From assembly GCA_963971225.1 (NCBI GenBank), contig OZ020268.1, forward strand, positions 36,853,848 through 36,917,847: a DNA stretch of 64,000 nt, written 5' to 3'. A model generated the notes under the pieces. That model ran no database searches, had not been told where the DNA came from, and saw nothing but the letters and a program-made list of their open reading frames with translations. Source of the DNA: Melieria omissa. Lineage: Eukaryota; Arthropoda; Insecta; Diptera; Ulidiidae. Of this stretch, positions 46,591-58,164 are shown piece after piece (position 1 is the first letter of the stretch; each line of letters opens with the position of its first letter). Position numbers and translations under genes: made by a program.

Positions 46591-47984
46591 GCTGCAAAGT
46601 GCCAAAATGCACAAAAGACTGTTTGAAAACTTTTTTCTTTCTTTCACTTATGTATTTATGAATTAGCATCAATTGTTGCCGTAAGCAATGGATTAGTGCA
46701 TTATGCTATTTTGTGCCATAGAATGCTTAACCCTGTACATACATATGTTAATTTAGTTTTATAAAGTATTGTTCAAGCTCGAAGTATGAGAAATGCAGTT
46801 GAATTTGTTGTAATTTTCAAAACAAGTTTATTTAGAAAATGAGTATCACTTCAGAAGAGAAAAGTGACTAATTGTAAGAATTGGAAAAAATACATGTGAA
46901 ATTTTGTATGGCAAATTTATGCTGCTTTTTATTTTCGAAATTAAGAAAATACCTATGTCAATGTGGCAAAGATGCCAAGTTTATGCAATTGACAGTGGCC
47001 TTATTACAATAACAACAAATCTTTGTACATAAAAAATTCAATCACGAAACATTGTAATTTCTTACAGCATCTGGTAACATTTCGTTGGCAGTTCGGAGTA
47101 AGTAGCTTTGGTAATTTAATGCAACTAAAATTCATTGTCATTCCCATTTCCTGTTTCATTACAGAAGATATAAAAACTTGCTAATCTCGTGCCAATGCTG
47201 TGTATGCCGACTGTTGATTCATACAGCAACTATGGTTTTGGACTGCATACATCATGTGGACAATTGTTGTATGCTGCAGTATGAATATTGATAATTTCTA
47301 AACACCGCCTTGAGTGCAATTCCAAGCGACGAAAATCGAACCAAATGGTGTCTTTGACTGTAGTCCGAAATTTTATTTGAATGAATATTCTTATCACAAA
47401 GGCGTTACAAACTAGTAAAGCAATAAATGACAGACGGAAAATGTACGTGCGTGTGGTTTTGAGTACACACACATATGTATATATTTATGTTTGCATATGT
47501 AGTACACGAACATATTTGCATAGATATTTCTATGTGATTCACTGAAGCTAATCCATTGTGTGGCCATATTTGTCCAATCAATGTCATCACTTGCACATGA
47601 ACTTATTTGGTAAAGCTCATTAACATATTCATAAATATTTTTTTGGCACTTACATATATGTTACGAGTGAGTCAATAGCAGTCTTTACGACATGGGTACA
47701 TAATTTCGAGGAAAATAAATCCATTGACAATTATAAAACCTACGTTTTTCGTCTATCTCCGATTGAAATCTCAAGCTGGCGCCAACGAGCATTGAAAAAT
47801 AAACAAGCTGGCGCATAATTTTTATATTCGGCCAAACCCGTTTTAGTGCCAGAAAAAGTAGATACTTTTGTCTGTTTCAGGCACTTGTAATCTATTACTT
47901 TCCATAACATTTGGCTTTCCTTTGAACTGGGTGGAACTTGAAAATAATAATCGCTTCAGGACTACACTTGTTATGGGCCAAGCA
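46591..47984. other. 3' flank and intergenic
   Basis: Begins with the 3' untranslated region of the zinc-finger gene; I did not find a canonical AATAAA close to the stop. The remainder is AT-rich with ATGTATATATTTATG text near 47,470 and no recognised feature. Confidence 0.4.
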
Positions 47985-48113
47985 GGATAGGTTAGGATCG
48001 ATTATGTAATTCTCATTCGCTTCATGTTGATAGTGATAGAAGTATGTAGACGAGTGTTTCATCTGAACTAGGAATGAAATCTGGTAAGATATGCCAGCGA
48101 GGCAATCCGGACC
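47985..48113 (-). mobile_element. Decayed second copy of the tRNA-derived SINE
   Basis: TGTAATTCTCATTCGCTTCATG, TAGTGATAGAAGTA and GACGAGTGTTT align in order with 34,767-34,819 of the better copy. They are followed by a degenerate tRNA-like head (48,062-48,113) whose B box is damaged. Confidence 0.55.
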
Positions 48114-48239
48114 GACATACTCGAAAGTACTTAAAATGGTATCAAAACTTAGATATAGGGTTTTTCATGTAGGTCATAAGAAACTTTAACTGGATCTCGG
48201 TTTCATGTAATATTTCTCTCTATTGCGAAAATTTTTCTT

Positions 48240-48600
48240 AAATTTTATTAAAAATCCAATACACATCGAGACCTGTAAGAAGGCTGTGGCTCAGAAAAAT
48301 GAATAGAGTGAAGGTCAAATTTTCTCCAAATCTTCTTTGGATTCGTTCTAAGCGATTTGAATAGCAAGTCTCCAGATGAAAGCAGCATATTCCAGTCGGT
48401 ACCTAAGAAATGTGGTATACAAAAGCTTGAGCGTACGGATTGGAGTCTCCTCAAAGGAGGAAGAATTGAAGTGAACAAACCCCAACATAGAGTAGGCACG
48501 CAAGACAATACGATTAACATGGGAAGTGAAGCTAAACTTTGAATCGAAAACAACGTCCAGATCCTCGATCTCAGCCACCGTTTCTAAGAGAGAGCTACAA
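48240..48600 (-). mobile_element. Fragment of a non-LTR retrotransposon reverse transcriptase
   Basis: A minus-strand frame from 48578 encodes DLDVVFDSKFSFTSHV and RAYSMLGFV, then LKLLYTTFLRYRLEYAAFIW, the thumb region that follows the catalytic domain in many insect LINE proteins. A frameshift near 48,350 separates it from a continuation (KIWRKFDLHSIHF). It is short and clearly dead; both boundaries are approximate. Confidence 0.7.
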
Positions 48601-49808
48601 ATTTCAAATTAAGTCCTCACTGCATTAGTGGTTTTCGAAAAAATTGATTGAAAGCATTTCCTAATGTTTAAGCATAAACGATTTTTGCTGTCCATCAGAC
48701 GAATTATGGACAGCAAAGAAAATCTTTAAGTCATCAGCTCTATGCAAGAAATTGAAAAGAATAGCAAAACTGATGGGGAAATCAAATAATTCACATTTTT
48801 GGAGGACGAGAAAGGGGAAGGACATTCAAATAATCTAAAATTAACATTGAAACTTAAGAATATGAAACCTAGGATTCTATCCAATTTATTTAAAAGGCCA
48901 TTTATTTGAAGAAGGTCAAGGCTCTAAAAGCCATCTGTAACATACAATTCACATGGGTATTTTACATTAGATGGAATAAGAGAAGTGAGTGAATCTTAAC
49001 GTCGCACTGGTGGTCCCAAGAGTTGTGAGATATCAATGAATCGTGAAATTGATACTATCATATCTACTAGGTTAGGGTTAATCAACAGATTAGTATTTGG
49101 TTTAGATGGCTCATATAAATAGACCAAAGTTGTGTTACCACAGTGAATAGTGGCCACCTCCCGAGTGAAATAGGAGCATTCACCGCAATTTTCTTATGAA
49201 GATGATTTTGCCATTTCTAATACACAAACAATTCAATAGAATATTTACACAAACATTTCAAATAAATGCTCAAGCACTTCAATATTATTCACTGCCAGTA
49301 CAAATTTGAACCCCAACACCATTTGAAATCATATTTGCTACAGACAAAATATAAATTTGGGGGGTTTGTTCACTACTTTGTACTTTGTCCATTTTAAGCC
49401 TAAACCACATTAAAAATATGTTAACCCCATATTCGACAATCGTTCGACTTTTAAAGGTACTTTATGAGTTGACTTCCCTAATATTTTCGTATGCCCATCA
49501 CTTACTCACTTTCTAGCTAAACGGAAAGTGTTTCTTGTTTTACAAATATTATTTTAATGTTCTCCTAATTTTGACACCTGTGCGCCGTGTCGACTTCCTT
49601 TCGCACCATAACTCTAACATTGAACAGCAGCGAGGCGTAACCGTAGAGCAAGTTTTTGTTGATTTTATTGCCAATGTTTGTCCACATTTAGGCCTATTCA
49701 GCGGATTCGAAAAACATTTACAGACATAATTGCATTACCATAATGCATTAAGCGTTTTTATATTTGAATTTCCGGCCGTTGCTCAACAGTTGAGTGTCCC
49801 TTGTCGGA
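48601..49808. other. Intergenic upstream of the channel gene cluster
   Basis: AT-rich. At 49,300-49,380, ACCATTTGAAATCATATTTGCTAC followed by TTTGGGGGG resembles the interior of the first hAT MITE family. The frame at 49535-49729 has no domain. The stretch just before 49,809 would be the promoter and leader of the first channel gene; no core motif is evident. Confidence 0.4.
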
Positions 49809-52800
49809 ATGGCCAGTTTACGCGCACCGCGCGCTGCTCAAAATGCCAAGCGACAAGGTGCGAGCGCTGCACTAAATCTGAAGAAAGTCTTTGTTAGAAA
49901 CACAAACGAATTCTGCGCCAACACCACACTGCACGGCCTCAAATACATTGCAAACCAGCAGTTGTATTCCGTTGAAAGGTGGGTTGCGCTTTGAAGAGAA
50001 ATACAAAATTAATGTTTTTTTATGTTTCAGATTTTTTTTTGCCATATCGTTCATTTTGGTGGTGATTGTCTCGTGCTTCTTCATATCGAACGCGTACTGC
50101 AAGTGGAGCTCGACGCCTGTCATATTGGGCCTGAATCCCATACCGACAATGATTTCTAAGGAGCCATTTCCCGCCGTCACTCTGTGCAACCTGAATCAGG
50201 CAATTAAAAGCAAAGTGAAACATTTTCAAACGTAAGGCAAAGTTGTTTGTGTAATGCATACAAAATTTCAAAACTGTTATGGAGGGAATAACTTTTCAGC
50301 GACACTATCGAATATGCCATGTTGCAGACGCTCTGCCATCGTGAGCTCAACAAGAGTGCAGTGCAAACTATTAACGATTGGAATCAACTGGAGGAGTTCA
50401 TTGTGAATGTAAGTTCCGATAAGTAGGGATGGCTACGATAGCCCTAAGGGATACCGTCTATGTGGATGTTTGAACAGAGTCTCTACAACTAGATGCCGAT
50501 TTCAAACTCTATCAACTTTCTCAAAAGCCCAATAACGAGACAAGGGCTTTGCTTGCTGAGTTAGATTAACCTTTTCAGTCACAATGTCCAATATATTGGA
50601 CTACAGCCCATACAATTCATACAGAATGGTTTTATTTTCATGTTGGAAAGGGTTAAATATAGCAATTTTAAAGTAAACAAAGAGAATTGAGGCTGTGAAC
50701 CAAAACCTATGTTTTATGTCTGGAATGAACTCATAGACGCGCAATTAACATTAATCAATCGTGGTCGCTTAAGTAGTTGTACAGCTACTGAGTAGAGCTG
50801 TATGTTACAACTAACGACAGTATCGATAGTTTTATTTTGACACCACTATCGATGTTTTTTTTGGTACTATCGAGATTATCGGGTTTTATGTGACTGCAAT
50901 GCCTCTAAAATATTCTATGCCGGGGATATCGCTGGGATATTAAAATATGTAGGAACGAGTGGAAACTACTTGAACGATAGATCTGAAATTTAGACACAGT
51001 GAATGATATATCTAGCAGAAAGTTTCAAAGCATTCTATCATATGGAATAACGTCGGATTTATAAGTCGAACTGCATTGAAATTTGGTAGAACTTCGTGCC
51101 ATGGATCTGTTGTTCCGTTGGTGAAATTTCATCGGAGTTGGACAAGGGGTACTATTTTTCGCCAAAAAAAATTTTTGGTAACTTTAGATTCATAGGCTAT
51201 ATAAGGTTAAAGAAGGGGAGTCTGCGGCATGCACTTCCACCCGATCTTCTCCATCTGTTGGGATCCCTGTAGATCCAGACGGGATCTTTTGAGAACAATT
51301 TGGTCTTGGTCAGGAAGTTGTGAAGATCGGTAATCCATAAATCAGCTATTTCCGTAAGCCTATCGAAGAACCTAGCTCCAAGGGTCCGGAGTTGTCGTTC
51401 CTGTAGTGGTGGGCAATACCATAACAAGTGCTCGATTGATTCCTCTCCGCAGCTTCTGCATAAATCGTCGGTCGCCAGTTGCCATTTGCATAGCATGACA
51501 CCAATGACGCAGTGGCCTGTGATTACTCTCTTCACCATGTGTATAGAAGGTTTGTCGAGGAGCAGAATGCTCTTAGTTCTTCTCATATCCAGCTCCTGGT
51601 CACCTGTTTGACCTCTGGTGAGCTACTCTCTTATTGTACCCGCTGTAGCAGAGAGCAATGGTAGCCTCGACTGGCAGACATTGCCGACTCTGCACGGGCT
51701 AATCGTCTGCTTGTTTGTTCTCTTCGATATTATTTTATCCAGAAACCCAACGCAGACTAACGCTGCAGTGTCTAATTCCGCTAAGAGCAGCTTGGCTGTT
51801 CACACAAATGAATACCTCACTGAGTGTGGAGTTTTCTATGTGATCTTGTGCTTTCATGACAGCAAAAACCTCTGATTGGAAAACGCTGCAATAGTCAGGT
51901 AGTCGATATGACCAATAGAAATGCTGTGTTTCGCAGTAGGCTCCCGCTTCAGTTCCCTCTCCTGTCTTCGATCCGTGCGTAAAGTGGACTGCTGATGAGT
52001 CTTCAACTTCAGGCTATTGCCAGTTATCTCTGGAAGGATAGTCGATAGGAATCTTCCAGTTGAAGTTATTACGCTTTACCCAATGATCGGTGGTCTTATA
52101 TAGAAGACCTTGAGTGGTAGCGCTGGTTTCTGTTGCTTTCAGTATGCTGGAATGTCAATGTGTGACTTGCTTCAGCTGATTAGACTCTCTCGATGGTTTT
52201 TTTTGGCACTATTGATACTATTGATTTTTTTGTGATATGACGATAATGCCTCCAGAAAATTCTATGCTGACAGTGCTGCCATGAATATTCCGCTCTGATA
52301 TTCAAATAGTTATGTGGGTACGATTCGAAGCCACTTGGCCAATTGATCTAATTTTTAGACACTGTGGATGATATGTCTAGAAGAGAGTTATTTGTAGTGT
52401 AAGGAATAGACCATCAGATTGAATAACTTCGGACTTATAAGTCGAACTGCATTGAAATTTGGTATAACACCGTCCCATGGATCTGTTGTTCCGCTAGTGA
52501 TAACTCATGGGCGTTGGACATGGGGCGTGGATAACTTTGGATTTGTAAATCGCACATTATTTACATTCCATTCCTAGGCTAGATCTTCCCTCACTGACCG
52601 CCCCTTGTATGTTTCTTCATCTTACTATATGTACATCTCATAATTGATCTTTAGGTCTCACAACCTTGCAGCAGTTTGCTGCTCGAGTGTCGCTTCGGCG
52701 CCGTCTACTACAACTGTAGCGACATCTTTCGACCCATTGTCACCGACGCCGGCCTCTGTTGTGTCTTCAACATGGTCCATTCCAAATTCATGTACATACC

Positions 52801-54091
52801 CAAGTAGGCCACATAGTTGCGTTAGTTTCCTTGAGTCTGCCAATCTAAATCGAAACATTCTGTTCGGCAGCGTTACCAACATACTGAACATCTCCTATTC
52901 GGACGGTTCGGAGCCGGTGCACTGGGATCCGGAACACGGCTACCCAGACAAACTGCCGCCCAAGTTTTATCCGCGCACAGCGCCCGGCACTGGCGAAAAT
53001 CTGGGCTTCACCGTCACCGTCAATCTGGACGCCAACGAGTACTACTGCTCCTCGTCGAACGGCATGGGCTTCAAGATCTCTCTGCACAGTCCCACGGAAA
53101 CGCCGCACGTGAAGGAGGTGGGCCTATTCATGGCCGCCGGCACCGAGAACAAGCTACCCATCACAGCGGAGAAGTTCGAGACGGACAACACACTGCGCCA
53201 CATGGACAAACGCTACCGTCAGTGCCTGTTCGACAGCGAGGGCGATCTTGTCTACTTTGCCTACTACACGAAGCGCAACTGCGAGATGGAGTGTCTGACG
53301 CGCGTGCTGATGACGCACTGCGGCTGCGTGACGCACTACATGCCCAAAATGTACGCGAACGGCACCATTTGTGGCATACAACATGCGCAGTGCGTGAAGC
53401 GGTACCGCCGCATATCGATGTTGCCCGACGACACCGCCTACGACTGCCGCGACCGGTGCTGGGCCAGCTGCTACGACCTCACCTTCGATCCGGATATATT
53501 CACCATACCGATATCGCACTTTGGCTTCTCCGTGGAGAACCAGCTGGTGCAAAATATGAGCAGCGCGCGCGCCTCCCAAAACATTGGCATCGCACACATC
53601 TTCTTCAAGGAGAACACCTACCGAAGTCGCCGACAAACCGAGTTCATTGGCACCACGGATTTCCTATGTGAGTGAGGAACGGCGAGTGAGTGGAAAGAAA
53701 TGCATTCGTTTTATTTTTTGCAGCCAGTACAGGCGGCCTGATGGGTCTGTTCATGGGCTTCAGCTTCATATCGCTGGCCGAGTTCATCTACTACGCCTGC
53801 CTGCGTCCCTGCTACAACATCAGGCGGAATGTGCAGGCGCGCAAAGTGCAGCCCACTGTGGCCGGACGCACAGTGGCCAGGCGCCGCAAGGTCATGAAGT
53901 CGCTAAAGCGTCGGCTGCGCAGCCATTTTGGCCAATCGCAGCAAATACCGCGCACGAATATCACTTCGACTCACGAGAATGGCTCAAACAATGAGCTGAA
54001 CACGGTAATGCACACCTATTTTGGACTCGATGTGCCGCAGCGGCTGCCGAAAGCTGCTACTGCACTCATTGTGCCCGTGTCGCTTCGGTAA
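49809..54091 (+). CDS. Pickpocket-like DEG/ENaC sodium channel subunit, gene 1 of the cluster
   Basis: Six exons: 49809-49978, 50031-50231, 50300-50408, 52655-52803, 52871-53667 and 53724-54091; all introns GT-AG, phases 2, 2, 0, 2, 1; 597 aa. The protein has the two-pass DEG/ENaC layout: cytosolic N-terminus with the gating HG motif (42-43, in TTLHGLKY); TM1 about 58-79; a large cysteine-rich extracellular domain (PFPAVTLCNLNQ, LCCVFNM, RNCEMEC, HCGC, WASCYDLTF); then TM2 from about 479 with the GFS selectivity-filter motif at 487-489. Family members form trimeric, amiloride-sensitive sodium channels in the plasma membrane of sensory neurons or epithelia; the ligand here cannot be told. Intron 3 (2.2 kb) is expanded by repeats and a LINE fragment. 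I cannot name the Drosophila orthologue. Confidence 0.93.
50853..51190 (+). repeat. Direct repeat, copy 1, in intron 3 of channel gene 1
   Basis: Shares with 52,190-52,555, in the same order: GATGTTTTTTTTGGTACTAT, AATGCCTCTAAAATATTCTATGC, TTATAAGTCGAACTGCATTG and CCATGGATCTGTTGTTCCG. Divergence is substantial, so the duplication is old. It begins near a TATCGATAGT sequence. Confidence 0.7.
51197..52170 (-). mobile_element. Non-LTR retrotransposon remnant (RNase H and C-terminal zinc region)
   Basis: Minus-strand frames give an RNase H-like segment (AVHFTHGSKTGEGTEAG, then DYCSVFQSEVFAVMKAQ, from about 52,000 down to 51,800). Downstream, the frame 51586-51197 has RVITGHCVIGVML and CRSCGEESIEHLLWYCP, the Cys-rich tail typical of R1/Jockey-type LINE proteins. 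Breaks in frame show that it is dead. It lies antisense inside the third intron of channel gene 1, between two direct repeats. Confidence 0.78.
52190..52555 (+). repeat. Direct repeat, copy 2, in intron 3 of channel gene 1
   Basis: The partner of 50,853-51,190. It ends about 100 bases before the acceptor of exon 4 (52,654). The pair brackets the LINE remnant almost exactly. Confidence 0.7.
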
Positions 54092-54188
54092 AGGACGAAA
54101 TATCCACCAAGTCAGGAACGTTGCATATTCAGATCAAGCACACCTGTATGTTGTTGTTGTGCTATAATCAATTAAGTGTGTTATTGTA

Positions 54189-54194
54189 AATAAA
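54189..54194 (+). terminator. Polyadenylation signal of channel gene 1
   Basis: AATAAA lies 98 bases after the stop codon, a normal 3' UTR length for a compact fly gene. Confidence 0.6.
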
Positions 54195-54632
54195 CAATTG
54201 GCTCGTTTCAATTTTGCGGTACAACAACACATCAATCTTAATGTTAGTCCATTAAGAAAAAAATAGAACACAATGCCATTTGATAGCAATGCGGCGAACA
54301 ATGGACAGGGTGCAACAGTTGTTGTCAACATCTACTATTGCACTATTATCTCAATTTTTGATTAGCACTTTAATTAAAAAAAAGCACCTCATATTTTAAA
54401 TTGAAAACTCAAATTGCAAACTCTGTCCTCTTCTGATTGTCACCCAAGCATTCGCTCAATGCACCCTGTAATCTCTCTTTTTCGTAATTTGAAAATAAAA
54501 AGCATTACCTATCATCAATGCATTAATTTAATTAAATTGAATATGGAAAATGCATTCTCTGCAAAATCGTATTAAACGCTCGCCAAACTAGCTGTGCGTC
54601 CTCAATTAGTTAAGGATTGTCCAGCGCATTCG

Positions 54633-57600
54633 ATGGGTGTTCCACGGCATTTGTGCAGCGCAATCTGCGTTCGGCCTTCAAGCAACGCCAAAAAACGTTT
54701 CCACACGCTGCGTGGCGTATTGGCCCGAAATACAGATGAGTTCTGCAAGAACACTACTCTGCACGGCCTGAAGTATGTGACCAACGAGGCGCTGCATCCC
54801 AGCGAGCGGTTCGTCGAACAACTTTCAGCCAGTCTTGCATGCATTCAAGTTTGAATTGACCAAAATTTCAGTTGCTTCTTCAGCGTCTCCATTGTGATGG
54901 TGCTGGTCATTTCGTGTTTCTACATACTGAAGGTGTATGAGAAATGGGCCACAACACCCGTCATTGTGGGCATAAACCCGGAACCGAATTTCATAACCAA
55001 CGAACCATTTCCGGCAGTGACGGTTTGCAACTTGAATCAGGCACTCAAATCGAAAGCAGTACGCGTGGCAAGGTGCGTGAAATGGTGTTCTGGCGTTAGA
55101 AGTAAAGCATGCGGCCCTAATTCTGGTCCGTATGCTCTTTCAGTCTTTCTCTAGAATCGGAAATGCTGAGTCTTTTGTGTAAGCACAACACCCCCAACGA
55201 GAAAACGGTGTCGAATTCGAGTGCCGATTGGAATAACCTCGAGCAGTTTATCATTGATGTAAGGTTGAAGTGTTTTTAAGTTAATTTCAAAACTAATTTT
55301 TAACTGTGGAGAACGAAGGTTATGTTTTTTGTATTCTATTTAAAATCAATTTTAAAACATTTGCACAGATTTTTCTGTTGCCTTCGATTCTTTGGTTATT
55401 TCTTAAAATATATCTGTGGTCATATGGAGGAGTTAGTTAAGAAAGATATTTCAAAACTTCAACTTATGATTTAAGCTACTTTTTCATATGACTACAAATA
55501 TATAAACATTGCAACTTCATATCAGATATCACAGCCCTGCGAGAAAATGCTGATTAGTTGTCGATTCGCTGCCAAGGATTACGATTGCTCGAAATACTTC
55601 TTTCCCATAATAACCGACGAGGGTCTGTGCTGTGCCTTCAACATGATACATCCCGGCTACATGTTTGTTTCGCAGTAAGTACCAATACATACACTTACTC
55701 TTACTTTACGCTTATTCTTACCCTTAATCTTACTCTTACTCTTACTCTTATTCTTACTCTTACTCTTACTCTTACTCTTACTCTTACTCTTACTCTTACT
55801 CTTACTCTTACTCTTACTCTTACTCTTACTCTTACTCTTACTCTTACTCTTACTCTTACTCTTACTCTTACTCTTACTCTTACTCTTACTCTTACTCTTA
55901 CTCTTACTCTTACTCTTACTCTTACTCTTACTCTTACTCTTACTCTTACTCTTACTCTTACTCTTACTCTTACTCTTACTCTTACTCTTACTCTTACTCT
56001 TACTCTTACTCTTACTCTTACTCTTACTCTTACTCTTACTCTTACTCTTACTCTTACTCTTACTCTTACTCTTACTCTTACTCTTACTCTTACTCTTACT
56101 CTTACTCTTACTCTTACTCTTACTCTTACTCTTACTCTTACTCTTACTCTTACTCTTACTCTTACTCTTACTCTTACTCTTACTCTTACTCTTACTCTTA
56201 CTCTTACTCTTACTCTTACTCTTACTCTTACTCTTACTCTTACTCTTACTCTTACTCTTACTCTTACTCTTACTCTTACTCTTAAGGCTTGATTACACGT
56301 AACGAGTAAAGTGGCGAGACATCAAAGTACCATGGCCGAAAGAATTAGGATGGCGAGCAAAAGCGACGAGTTGTTCAAACGTATTCTGACACGTGGCGAG
56401 TCAGTTCGATTTTACAATGCACAAAATGAACTTAGCAACTCGCGCAACTAAACTCAACCGAACGCAAAGTGGTGTGTGACGAGCGATTCAGCGAATCGCT
56501 GCGAAAAGAAGAAAAATATAACGGTAAAATAGTACTCGGCCTAGTAAACAAAATGTGATTCTAGTGACTCTCTCGCCACTCTACTCGGTCACTGAGTCAA
56601 TTAACAACTCGCCTTACTGTTTAGACGAAACGAGTACTCGTTCGAGTTGCTGTCTCGTCACTCTATTCGTTACGTGTAATCAAGCCTTTACTCATACTCA
56701 CACTCGCACTCATACTCACATTCATACTCCCTATCGTACCGCAGTATCCCTCTGAGCATGCGCAATATCTCATCGGGTGACTTTGTGCCCATCGACTGGT
56801 ACGCCGAGAGCGGCTATCCGCGTGGCCTGCCCGAGAAATTCTACCCGCGCAAAACTGCCGGCACCGGCGAATCGCTGGGCCTGTCCATAATGCTCGACGT
56901 GGAGGCTAACACCTACTTCTGCTCGTCGACAAACAGCCGAGGCTTCAAGATCGCTCTGCACAGTCCCAACGAGTCGCCGAATGTGCGCGAGACGGGCGTG
57001 CTGATTGCGCCCGGCGCTGAGACCAAGGTTCGCATTCGTCCCGAGAAAACCGAGACCACGCAAAATCTGCGCGCCATGCACACAAAGTATCGTCGCTGCG
57101 TGTTTCACGACGAGCGCAAGTTGCGCTACTTTGCGCACTACACGCAACGTAACTGCGAAATGGAATGTGTGGCGGAGAAGTTGCTGCACCACTGCGGTTG
57201 CATTGCGTTCTACATGCCGAAAATCTTTCGCAACGAGTCAATTTGTAGTCTGCAGGCGCAACACTGCACAGAGACAGTGCGTCTGCGCAGGGACCCGAGC
57301 ATTGGCTCGTGTCTGGACGCGTGTCTGCCGAGCTGCTACGATTTGACCTTCTTTGCTGATGTATTTACCATACCGCTGTCGCACGACGGCTTCCACATTG
57401 AAAGTGAGAACGTGCAGCGATTTCGCCAGAAGTACGTCGACAAAAACATTGCCCTGGTAAATATGTACTTCAAGGAGTACTCGTTTCGGAGCAACATTCA
57501 AACCGAGTTCATTGGCATTACGGACTTTCTCTGTAAGCACAAAGCGTTACAGTGTTCTTCGAACTGACTTATGGGCTCTTCTCATTGCAGCAAGCGTGGG

Positions 57601-57955
57601 TGGCTTGATGGGCCTCTTCATAGGTTTCAGCTTCATATCGATTGTGGAACTCATTTACTACGCTATCATTCATCCCTTTCGCACCTTTCTACAACGCAGA
57701 CGTTCCAGAGCGAGCAGTGTGCTGCGCATTCGGAAGGCGAGGAACGGACTATCGATTTCAGGGCGCAAACTGTCATCTATGAGTACGAAGCGATATCTGA
57801 ACAAACGTCTGGCCTCGTCACTGCGTCGTAAGAACATTTATGGCAAGTCGATGCCCAAATTTCAGTCAAACAGTCTCTACATCAACACGGATGTGTTGCA
57901 CGACATTCGAGCATCGTTTGAGAATAAAAAACAGTTGGAGCTCAGTTCAAAATAA
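54633..57955 (+). CDS. Pickpocket-like DEG/ENaC sodium channel subunit, gene 2 of the cluster
   Basis: Six exons: 54633-54808, 54872-55072, 55144-55258, 55526-55674, 56745-57532 and 57591-57955, giving 597 aa with the same five intron positions and phases as gene 1 (exons 2 and 4 have identical lengths, 201 and 149 bp). HG gating motif at 44-45; TM1 about 60-81 (CFFSVSIVMVLVISCFYI); extracellular cysteine motifs ISQPCEKML, LCCAFNM, RNCEMEC, HCGC and LPSCYDLTF; TM2 with GFS at 488-490. The ATG at 54633 is the first in frame after upstream stops. Donor 1 (GTTCGT) is weak. Intron 4 is stretched to 1.07 kb by a CTTACT array and a MITE. The basic C-terminal tail is longer than in gene 3. Function as in gene 1: a membrane cation channel subunit whose stimulus is unknown. 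Confidence 0.93.
55690..56284 (+). repeat. CTTACT hexamer array in intron 4 of channel gene 2
   Basis: About 590 bp, close to 100 units, nearly perfect after the first 50 bases. It starts 16 bases after the splice donor. A less regular tail of ACTCAT/ACTCGC units resumes after the MITE (56,691-56,735). The pyrimidine-rich strand is the transcribed-sense strand. Confidence 0.97.
56285..56687. mobile_element. PIF/Harbinger-type MITE inserted in the CTTACT array
   Basis: A 403-bp element with long terminal inverted repeats: the left end reads AGGCTTGATTACACGTAACG, the same text is recovered from the right end, and the match extends with a few mismatches to about 37 bp. It is flanked by TTA on both sides (56282-56284 and 56688-56690). 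A 3-bp TTA/TAA duplication is typical of PIF/Harbinger elements. The interior contains further GGCGAG/CGAGT motifs and no coding frame. Confidence 0.82.
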
Positions 57956-58164
57956 CTTTTATATGCTAAAAGTTGCAAGGAACGACAATATCTTAGACTG
58001 GAAAGTCCATAGAAATGTCAAGAATTTCATACATGATTGTACTATTTATGTGTATTTTCAATATTGCCCAACGAGTACGAGTACGACACATGAACTACGG
58101 CACACACAGAGTTGGCGCATGCCTACAATTTCAGTTTAATGTATAACAAATATCCATCGTACGT

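Noticed and set aside
52644..52870. Extended N-terminus of the long open frame before channel exon 5
   Set aside because: It is out of phase with exon 4, whose correct frame gives ISQPC-type and LCCVFNM motifs; a 67-bp GT-AG intron (52804-52870) separates the two.
55558..56292. 244-codon Thr-Leu repeat protein
   Set aside because: The frame reads through channel exon 4 out of phase and then the CTTACT array; the channel reading frame explains the exon.
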